DNA of 6,863 nucleotides from Oscillospiraceae bacterium. GTDB taxonomy: Bacteria; Bacillota; Clostridia; Oscillospirales; Oscillospiraceae. Below the pieces are notes generated by a model. That model saw only the letters and a program-made list of their open reading frames with translations. It had not been told where the DNA came from and searched no databases. Both the position numbers and the translations under genes were made by a program. Position 1 is the stretch's first letter. Every line of letters starts with the position of its first letter. Shown in pieces: positions 1 to 4,958 of the stretch. Location of the stretch: NCBI GenBank assembly GCA_020025675.1, contig JAHHRS010000074.1, positions 1-6,863 of the forward strand, given 5' to 3'.

Positions 1-42
1 TACCTCCTGAGAGAGACCAAAGCCGTTGAATACGCAAAATAA
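1..42 (+). CDS. 3' end of an unidentified protein gene (partial)
   Basis: Frame 1 is open from the first base and ends at TAA (40-42), giving 13 residues, YLLRETKAVEYAK. The peptide is charged and helix-prone, as protein C-termini often are. A strong plus-strand terminator begins 78 bases after the stop, which is what the end of a plus-strand gene would need. Thirteen residues are too few to name a family. A faint similarity to trigger-factor C-terminal ends was considered but is not reliable. The stretch could also be a chance open frame, since it is very short. Confidence 0.4.
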   Translation, partial: YLLRETKAVEYAK

Positions 43-120
43 ATTAGGGTGCGCTATAACGAAGCAGCCCCGAAAATTCAGACAATTTTTAGAATTAAAA
101 ACTGTTTAAGCTACCGAATA

Positions 121-157
121 GGCTTGCTGTCTGTAAAATACAGGCAGCAAGCCTTTT
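121..157 (+). terminator. Rho-independent terminator
   Basis: A 14-bp stem is formed by 121-134 (GGCTTGCTGTCTGT) and 140-153 (ACAGGCAGCAAGCC), with one T-G wobble and a 5-base loop AAAAT. TTTTGACTTTGT follows directly. The T-tract lies only on the plus-strand side, so this ends transcription coming from the left, presumably from the gene whose 3' end is at 1-42. Confidence 0.8.
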
Positions 158-600
158 GACTTTGTCTTAAATTTACTGTTTTTACGGTTCTAAAGCAGTC
201 CCAGGTTAAAGTGTTTCATGGAGGGAAGCTGCTGTAATAGGTTATAAGTTTTTTGTAATGGGACATATTAGCCCCCTTTATTTTAGTAATAAACATCCGT
301 AATTTAGGTTTTTCCATACGGAATTTATTATTGGCTTTCATGTAGAGCAAAAACAGATTTTGAAATTAAGCCCTGAAATCTGGTTAGCTCCCTGACCTGT
401 ATAGAATTATCCGGCTCTTTTCCGAAAACCTCCTGTGCAGAGGCTGCCGCCTTGGAAAGAGCAATTAATAAGCCCTATTAGGTACAATTACTGATTTAAA
501 CACATAGGGTTTCTTTTACATTTTAACGCCTGCATTTATTTTTTTTATTTCTTTTTTATTTCCCCACTGCTTTTGACAATTTTTTCTTCCTCCCTGAGAT
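158..600. other. Gene-free AT-rich intergenic stretch with serial small dyads
   Basis: No open frame with a ribosome site is present on either strand. The stretch holds five inverted repeats in succession. They are 194-202 with 223-233 (9 bp, 2-base bulge), 296-301 with 317-322 (6 bp), and 354-360 with 376-382 (7 bp). The fourth is 414-423 with 454-462, enclosing a small hairpin 429-432 with 440-443. The fifth is 471-478 with 504-511 (8 bp including a wobble, followed by TCTTTT). A pyrimidine/T-rich run occupies about 538-592. It may be the leader of the hydrolase gene, an unrecognised small RNA, or decayed sequence. None matches an RNA family I can name, and dyads this short can occur by chance in AT-rich DNA. 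Confidence 0.5.
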
Positions 601-614
601 ATACTTCATATATC

Positions 615-620
615 GGGAGG
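615..620 (+). promoter_or_regulatory. Ribosome binding site fixing a TTG start
   Basis: GGGAGG (615-620), continuing as GGGAGGTGA to 623, is a near-perfect anti-Shine-Dalgarno match. It ends 7 bases before TTG at 628-630. The codons after that TTG give a lysine-lysine signal-peptide start. No in-frame ATG has comparable spacing: the first methionine codons downstream fall inside the hydrophobic segment. TTG is therefore taken as the start. Confidence 0.85.
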
Positions 621-627
621 TGAAAAA

Positions 628-1341
628 TTGAAAAAGTTTTTTACTCTGTTAATGGCTATGGTAATTTCATTTGGACTTAGCACCTGTGCATTCAGAGAAA
701 GTGTGCCTGAGCCTAACTATATACATATTATGACAGAGGCAGCCGTTGCCGGCGATATTAAGGCAGGCCGTTCAGCGGCAGAAAACAGAAACCGATACAT
801 AGCCGAGAGCGGCTCTGATTTAGTGCCTATCTCTTTTGACGATCTTTTTCTGCTATCGAAATTTATCTGCTTTCAGGCCGGCAAGCACTGGCTTACCGAT
901 GAATTTCTCCTTTGTGTAGGTGAGGTTGTTATGAACCGTGTCAAATCACCTGAATTTCCTAATACCATAGAAGAGGTAATATACGAGTCCGGTCAGTACG
1001 ACGGCGTACAATCAGAGGACTTTCAAAAATTACTCCCTTCCGAAAAATGCGTTAATGCGGCAATACGTCTTTTAAACGGTGAACGGATGATGGAAAGCTA
1101 CGTTGTTTTTCAGTCTGACATTCGGCTTGGGAATGTATATTCTGCCTTCGGAGACAGGGTAATGGGTTTTACTTATTTCTGCGAAAGCCCAAACCTTGAG
1201 TTATACCGAGACTCCGAACCCTCAAGCCCCGGCTCAATCCCCACAGCTGAAGACTCGCCGAAGGCATCATTCAGCAGTGACGCATTTCGAGATTTTAAAG
1301 ACAGCAGCATAATAGTTTACTCTGAAAGCGAATATCCATAA
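628..1341 (+). CDS. SleB-type cell-wall hydrolase (Hydrolase_2 family), secreted, catalytic Glu replaced by Gln
   Basis: This 237-residue exported protein has a SleB-like domain, a family of lytic enzymes acting on peptidoglycan (spore cortex or vegetative wall). Residues 1-22 are a signal peptide (KK, then a hydrophobic core). LSTC at 17-20 is an imperfect lipobox, so lipoprotein anchoring is possible but doubtful. Residues about 70-188 carry the domain. FQAGKHW (82-88) and TDE (90-92) are followed by VGEVVMNRVKSPEFPNT (97-113), then VIYESGQY (117-124) and a closing YFCES (183-187). This order matches the clostridial subfamily pattern EAGSxW..DE..VGxVVLNR..FPNT..GQY as I know it. The family's catalytic glutamate aligns with Gln83 (codon CAG, 874-876). 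Residues 190-237 are a Ser/Pro/Asp-rich tail outside the domain. The start is TTG, and no convincing sigma-A promoter is seen nearby. The gene stands alone and converges on nfnB. Family membership is confident; activity is uncertain. Confidence 0.85.
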   Translation: MKKFFTLLMAMVISFGLSTCAFRESVPEPNYIHIMTEAAVAGDIKAGRSAAENRNRYIAESGSDLVPISFDDLFLLSKFICFQAGKHWLTDEFLLCVGEVVMNRVKSPEFPNTIEEVIYESGQYDGVQSEDFQKLLPSEKCVNAAIRLLNGERMMESYVVFQSDIRLGNVYSAFGDRVMGFTYFCESPNLELYRDSEPSSPGSIPTAEDSPKASFSSDAFRDFKDSSIIVYSESEYP

Positions 1342-1383
1342 TTATTTTCTCCTTCCTTTTCTCCCACTCCCTATCCTAAATGC

Positions 1384-1417
1384 AATAATCCCCGCCGTAA
1401 AAACGGCGGGGATTATT
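1384..1417. terminator. Bidirectional intrinsic terminator between convergent genes
   Basis: A perfect 15-bp stem, AATAATCCCCGCCGT (1384-1398) with ACGGCGGGGATTATT (1403-1417), closes an AAAA loop. The core is GC-rich and the stem base is AT-rich, so each strand ends in an A/T run (ATTATT) instead of a separate long T-tract. It lies 42 bases after the hydrolase stop and 83 bases beyond the nfnB stop, so it can serve both genes. Confidence 0.88.
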
Positions 1418-1500
1418 CGTTAAACAGCCATATCCTATTGTTTTAAGAAAGATGACAGACCTTACATCACAGACTGTTGTAGGTAGTGTCACTTGCGGTC

Positions 1501-2898
1501 TCACTTCCGGGATTTGTTCTTTATGTAAGCGTCAATGCTTTTTGCACCGGTCTTACCTGCTCCCATTGCCAAAATAACGGTAGCTGCACCTGTAACTGCG
1601 TCACCACCTGCAAAAACACCTTCACGGGAGGTCTGACCCTTATCGTCAGCCTCAATACCGCCCTTAGGTGTGGTAGCAAGGTTCTTAGTGGTGGACTTTA
1701 TCAGTGGGTTGGGGCTGGTACCGATAGCGATAACAACAGCGTCACAGGGAAGAACCCAGTTGCTGCCCTCAACAGGCTGGGGACGGCGGCGACCCTTTGC
1801 ATCGGGGGCACCAAGCTCCTGACGGACAAGCTCAATACCGGTAACTCTGCCGTCTTCATCACCTATAATCTGAGCGGGGTTATTGAGCAGAGTGAACTCT
1901 ATGCCCTCTGCTTCGGCGTGCTCAACCTCTTCCTTACGGGCAGGAAGCTCTTCCTTACCCCGGCGGTAGGTAATGTAAACATTGTCTGCACCCAAACGCT
2001 TTGCAACTCTTGCAGCGTCCATGGCAACGTTGCCGCCGCCTACGATTGCCACGTTCTTAAACTTCTTTATAGGTGTATCATAGTCGTCTCTGTATGCCTT
2101 CATCAGATTTACACGGGTGAGGAACTCATTTGCGGAGTAAACACCCAGCATATTCTCACCGGGAATATGGAGAAACTGGGGCAGACCTGCACCGGAACCG
2201 ATAAACACAGCCTCATAACCGTCCTCAAAGAGCTCGTCAACGGTGAGGGAACGGCCTATAACAGCGTTAGTTATAACCTTTACGCCCATAGCCTTCAGGT
2301 TCTCAATCTCAGCTGCTACTATCTCCTTAGGAAGACGGAACTGGGGAATACCGTAAACCAGAACACCGCCAGCCTTGTGGAATGCCTCGTAAATATCAAC
2401 ATCATAGCCCATCTTGCGCAGGTCGCCTGCACAGGTAAGTCCGGCAGGACCGGAACCTACAACGGCTATCTTGTGGCCGTTTGACTGGGGAGCAACAACG
2501 GCAGGCTTATTGACCTTATTCATGTGGTAGTCTGCCACAAAACGCTCAAGTCTGCCTATGCCCACGCTCTCGCCCTTAATGCCGCGGACACACTTGCTCT
2601 CGCACTGCTTTTCCTGAGGGCATACACGACCGCAGACAGCAGGCAGGGAGTTAGTTGAGGTAATGACCTCATAAGCGCCGTCAAAGTCACCCTCTGCTAC
2701 CTTTGCGATGAATTCGGGTATACGGACGGAAACAGGGCAGCCGGTACGGCAGAGAGGATTGCGGCAGTTAAGGCAGCGCTTTGCCTCGTCTATTGCCATC
2801 TCGGGAGTGTAACCCAGCGCAACTTCTTCAAAGTTGTGGTTGCGAACCTGAGGGTCCTGCTCAGGCATGGGATTTTTTGTCATTTTCATATTAGCCAT
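1501..2898 (-). CDS. nfnB: NADH-dependent reduced ferredoxin:NADP+ oxidoreductase, large subunit NfnB (GltD-like)
   Basis: This 465-residue protein is the NADP(H)-side flavoprotein of the cytoplasmic NfnAB complex, which couples NADH and reduced ferredoxin oxidation to NADP+ reduction by flavin-based electron bifurcation. Two cysteine sets for iron-sulfur clusters lie near the N-terminus: C42, C45, C50, C54 and C89, C93, C99, C103. Next comes an FAD dinucleotide fold, VVGSGPAGL (146-154), and a region with IPGENMLGVYSANEFLTRVN (245-264). A second NADP(H) fold, GGGNVAMDAARVAKRLGA, starts at 287. YRRGKEELPAR (311-321) follows, and the FAD-closing AGGDAVTGAATVILAMGAGK (430-449). Length is normal and every motif is intact. 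Genes of this type are often annotated as glutamate synthase small subunit (gltA/gltD). No glutamate synthase large subunit is nearby, and the overlapping nfnA gene makes NfnB the better call. The start is set by GGAGGT at 2914-2909; internal ATGs at codons 4 and 6 are poorer choices. Confidence 0.93.
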   Translation of the reverse strand: MANMKMTKNPMPEQDPQVRNHNFEEVALGYTPEMAIDEAKRCLNCRNPLCRTGCPVSVRIPEFIAKVAEGDFDGAYEVITSTNSLPAVCGRVCPQEKQCESKCVRGIKGESVGIGRLERFVADYHMNKVNKPAVVAPQSNGHKIAVVGSGPAGLTCAGDLRKMGYDVDIYEAFHKAGGVLVYGIPQFRLPKEIVAAEIENLKAMGVKVITNAVIGRSLTVDELFEDGYEAVFIGSGAGLPQFLHIPGENMLGVYSANEFLTRVNLMKAYRDDYDTPIKKFKNVAIVGGGNVAMDAARVAKRLGADNVYITYRRGKEELPARKEEVEHAEAEGIEFTLLNNPAQIIGDEDGRVTGIELVRQELGAPDAKGRRRPQPVEGSNWVLPCDAVVIAIGTSPNPLIKSTTKNLATTPKGGIEADDKGQTSREGVFAGGDAVTGAATVILAMGAGKTGAKSIDAYIKNKSRK

Positions 2899-3745
2899 TG
2901 CTGCGTTTACCTCCAGTCATTCTGCAGATATGCCTGCCCTGTTCTGCCTCCTCTGTATTATAGAAAGCAGAGCGTTTAATAAGGGAATCAAAGTCCACCT
3001 GATGAGCATCAAAGTCAGGGCCGTCAACACATGCAAACTTGACCTCGCCTCCCACGATTACACGGCAACCGCCGCACATGCCGGTGCCGTCAACCATAAT
3101 TGGATCAAGGGAAATGATGGTCTTAATGCCGTAAGGTCTGGTGGTTTCAGCAACAAACTTCATCATAATATCGGGGCCTATGGCAATAACTCTGTCAAAC
3201 TGCTCGCCTGATTCAATTTCATTTTTAAGGAACTGAGTAGTAAAGCCCTTTTCTCCGAAGGAGCCGTCATCGGTGCAGATGATAAGCTTATTGGAAGCAG
3301 CCTTCATCTCGTCCTCAAGTATAACAATATCCTTGCTTCTGAAACCTGCTATCATGGTGACATCAATGCCCCTTGCATGCATTTCCTTAGCGATAGGATA
3401 AGCAATAGCGCAACCCACACCGCCGCCAACAACAGCGACCTTTTTTAAACCTTCCATTTCGGTGGCATGGCCCAGAGGTCCGACAATATCGGTAATATAG
3501 TCGCCCTGCTCAACAGTGTGGAGCATTTTGGTAGTGCGACCGGCAGCCTGTACCATAACGGTAACAGTGCCCTTTTCTCTGTCCCAGCCTGCAACGGAAA
3601 CAGGTACCCGTTCACCCTGCTCGTCCAGACGGAAGATAACAAACTGACCGGCTTGAGCATGTCTTGCGATGAGAGGAGCCTCTATCTCAAACAGGCAAAT
3701 AGTCTTGGCCTCGTTTAAAAATCTCTTTGTCACTACTTTGTACAT
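2891..3745 (-). CDS. nfnA: NADH-dependent reduced ferredoxin:NADP+ oxidoreductase, small subunit NfnA
   Basis: This 284-residue ferredoxin-NADP reductase-like subunit is the NADH-side partner of NfnB. An FAD-binding barrel (about 1-98) contains GERVPVSVAG (44-53) and GPLG (89-92). The NAD-binding fold starts at VVGGGVGCA (105-113), followed by TDDGSFGEKGF (158-168) and GPDIMM (190-195). The C-terminal [2Fe-2S] region is DGTGMCGGCRV (219-229) with a third cysteine at C239 in CVDGPDFDAHQVDF. C224, C227, C239 and the conserved D219 are the expected ligands; Nfn is known for an unusual Asp plus three Cys set, as I recall it. The alternative reading is PyrK, the dihydroorotate dehydrogenase electron-transfer subunit. 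That is less likely because no pyrD is adjacent, the sequence pattern is Nfn-like, and an overlapping nfnB follows. AGAGGTG at 3757-3751 lies just upstream of the ATG. Such proteins are often annotated as sulfide/dihydroorotate dehydrogenase-like. Confidence 0.92.
   Translation of the reverse strand: MYKVVTKRFLNEAKTICLFEIEAPLIARHAQAGQFVIFRLDEQGERVPVSVAGWDREKGTVTVMVQAAGRTTKMLHTVEQGDYITDIVGPLGHATEMEGLKKVAVVGGGVGCAIAYPIAKEMHARGIDVTMIAGFRSKDIVILEDEMKAASNKLIICTDDGSFGEKGFTTQFLKNEIESGEQFDRVIAIGPDIMMKFVAETTRPYGIKTIISLDPIMVDGTGMCGGCRVIVGGEVKFACVDGPDFDAHQVDFDSLIKRSAFYNTEEAEQGRHICRMTGGKRSNG
2909..2914 (-). promoter_or_regulatory. Ribosome binding site of nfnB inside nfnA
   Basis: Read on the minus strand, GGAGGT lies 10 bases before the nfnB ATG (2898-2896) and within the last codons of nfnA. 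The site and the 8-base gene overlap imply translational coupling and a roughly equal supply of the two subunits. Confidence 0.75.
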
Positions 3746-3786
3746 TTAAACACCTCTGTCTTAGTATTATGTGTTTTGCTGTACTC

Positions 3787-3815
3787 ATTTTACATTAGGC
3801 GTATGTCAAAGTCAA
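3787..3815 (-). promoter_or_regulatory. Sigma-A-type promoter of nfnAB
   Basis: On the minus strand, -35 TTGACT (3815-3810) and -10 TAAAAT (3792-3787) are separated by exactly 17 bases. Each is 5 of 6 to consensus. Transcription would begin near 3780, giving a leader of about 35 bases before the nfnA ATG. This indicates that nfnAB can be expressed independently of the lysR gene upstream. Confidence 0.75.
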
Positions 3816-3823
3816 ATGGAATA

Positions 3824-3841
3824 TTATAATGTATATTATAA
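3824..3841. repeat. AT-rich palindrome upstream of the nfnAB promoter
   Basis: TTATAAT (3824-3830) and ATTATAA (3835-3841) form a perfect 7-bp inverted repeat around GTAT. It sits 8 bases upstream of the nfnAB -35 element, a place where an activator could bind. The composition is entirely A/T in the arms, so it could be a chance dyad. No other copy was noticed in the window. Confidence 0.35.
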
Positions 3842-3907
3842 AGAAAAACATATACAGTAAATAAGTTTACGAATGCGTGGTTTAAATTACTTTTTTCCTG
3901 TTTTTTG

Positions 3908-4792
3908 TCATGAATTGTTTTTTACATATCTAAGTACATAATCCGCAAACCGCCTTGTAACCGGAGCTGCTTTATCTCCCGCCGCAACAGCCATGCCTAT
4001 GGTGCGTTTTGCCTCCGGTACAAGCGGAAGAATCTGGAGATTATCGTGTCTGCCCTTTAAGAGCAGTTCGGGCATAATACTTATTCCAAGACCCTGCTCA
4101 ACCATGGCTATAACCGCATAGTCATCCTTTGTATAAAAGCGGACATTAGGCTTTACTCCCGCAGCCTCAAGAGCACGTCTTGCGTCATGGTCAGAACTTT
4201 CAAGAAGGCTTATAAAGGGCTCGGTCTCGCACTCCACCAAAGGAAATTTCGGGTAATTTTTAAAGCGGCTGTTTTCGGGCAATATTGCAAAAAGTCTGTC
4301 TTCCATAAGAGCCGTGCAGGGGCAGTCAACTCCGCAGGGCATACTGACAAAACCTATATCCACACTGCCGTCTGAAAGCCACTGCTCAACATCGTGATAG
4401 TCTCCGTTCAGAAGCTTAAATTCCACATTCGGATAGTCAGTCTGAAATTCTTTTAGTATAGTGGGCAGCCAGTGGACAGCTACGGATGTGAATGATCCTA
4501 TACGCACAAGACCTGTTTCAAGACCTTTAATAGAATTTGCAAGCTGATTTAACCTTTCCGCTGAATTTAAGAGGCCTCGGACAGCCGGCAGAAGTTTCTC
4601 TCCCTCTTCCGTCAGCCACACTCCCCCTCTGCTCCTTTTTAAGATTGAAAATCCCAGTTCTTCTTCAAGACTCAAAATGCTGTGGCTCACAGCAGACTGA
4701 GTAAGATTTAGCTTTTCAGCCGCTCTTGTCATACTTCCAAGCTCGATTACCGTCATCAGACACTCATATTTTCCAAGATTTATATTGCTCAT
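3908..4792 (-). CDS. LysR-type transcriptional regulator
   Basis: This 294-residue protein has the usual length of a LysR-type regulator, a DNA-binding protein that normally acts as a tetramer and responds to a small-molecule effector. The winged helix-turn-helix is at about residues 5-65. It includes GSMTRAAEKLNLTQSAVSHS (19-38), then SLEEELG (41-47) and LTEEGEKL (60-67). A linker helix (about 68-90) leads into the effector-binding domain (about 93-290), with MVEQGLGISIMPE at 230-242. C153, C157 and C159 form an unusual cysteine cluster in this domain. The gene is divergent from putP with a 166-base gap, the classic arrangement for a LysR regulator and its target. It also lies directly upstream of nfnA in the same orientation, 162 bases away, with only a weak hairpin between (3857-3870). 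AGAGGA at 4802-4797 precedes the ATG closely. The effector cannot be told from sequence. Confidence 0.9.
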   Translation of the reverse strand: MSNINLGKYECLMTVIELGSMTRAAEKLNLTQSAVSHSILSLEEELGFSILKRSRGGVWLTEEGEKLLPAVRGLLNSAERLNQLANSIKGLETGLVRIGSFTSVAVHWLPTILKEFQTDYPNVEFKLLNGDYHDVEQWLSDGSVDIGFVSMPCGVDCPCTALMEDRLFAILPENSRFKNYPKFPLVECETEPFISLLESSDHDARRALEAAGVKPNVRFYTKDDYAVIAMVEQGLGISIMPELLLKGRHDNLQILPLVPEAKRTIGMAVAAGDKAAPVTRRFADYVLRYVKNNS

Positions 4793-4850
4793 AGTTTCCT
4801 CTTATATGAATTATTTTCATCTATATATGTTTTAAATTAAGCTAATTCAT

Positions 4851-4878
4851 AGTATATGCCAAAAAGGGCATTTTTCAA
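4851..4878 (-). promoter_or_regulatory. Probable promoter of the lysR gene
   Basis: On the minus strand, -35 TTGAAA (4878-4873) and -10 TATACT (4856-4851) are separated by 16 bases; each is 5 of 6 to consensus. The start point would be near 4844, about 50 bases before the ATG. The spacer contains the ATGCC/GGCAT dyad, a position at which bound LysR protein could block its own transcription. Confidence 0.6.
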
Positions 4879-4884
4879 GCCCTT
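4856..4884. repeat. Overlapping dyads between lysR and putP, candidate LysR operator
   Basis: ATGCC (4856-4860) with GGCAT (4867-4871) form a 5-bp dyad around AAAAAG. AAGGGC (4864-4869) with GCCCTT (4879-4884) form a 6-bp dyad around a 9-base loop. The two share bases 4867-4869, so they cannot both form as hairpins. The first lies about 70 bases before the likely putP start point and overlaps the lysR promoter, where a LysR recognition site is typically found. It has T-N12-A spacing instead of the usual T-N11-A, so the operator role is inference. Confidence 0.4.
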
Positions 4885-4899
4885 AGACATTATTTTCTC

Positions 4900-4928
4900 C
4901 TTTTGCGGCAGGAAATATCCTGTATAAT
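4900..4928 (+). promoter_or_regulatory. putP promoter: consensus -10, weak -35
   Basis: TATAAT at 4923-4928 is a perfect -10 element, about 30 bases before the putP ATG. At the expected -35 place (about 4899-4906) the sequence is CCTTTTGC, with no good TTGACA match. TTGCGG at 4903-4908 leaves only a 14-base spacer. A strong -10 with a poor -35 is common at promoters that need an activator, consistent with control by the adjacent LysR protein. Confidence 0.55.
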
Positions 4929-4958
4929 CAGGCTCATGATAATTAAGGAGAGATTTAT

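Noticed and set aside
181..240. Possible signal recognition particle RNA (AAGCAG and GGGAAGC-like pieces)
   Set aside because: The conserved GGAA tetraloop helix with the asymmetric internal loop is not present.
258..302. Tiny 14-codon ORF starting at ATG 258 in the gene-free stretch
   Set aside because: It has no Shine-Dalgarno sequence at a suitable distance, and its length is expected by chance.
573..605. TTGACA with TATACT as a promoter for the hydrolase gene
   Set aside because: The spacer is 21 bases, too long for a sigma-A promoter. The -10 would place the start point almost on the ribosome site. A sporulation sigma site was also looked for, without a convincing match.
1486..2484. 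Long plus-strand open frame of about 330 codons antisense to nfnB
   Set aside because: Its translation is rich in Cys, Thr, Asn and Gly with no recognisable domain or ribosome site. It lies over the strongly conserved nfnB frame, so it is a codon-usage shadow.
4856..4884. Intrinsic terminator between lysR and putP
   Set aside because: The stems are only 5-6 bp and mutually exclusive, and the site lies between divergent promoters where no transcript needs to be ended. A regulatory dyad is the more sensible reading.
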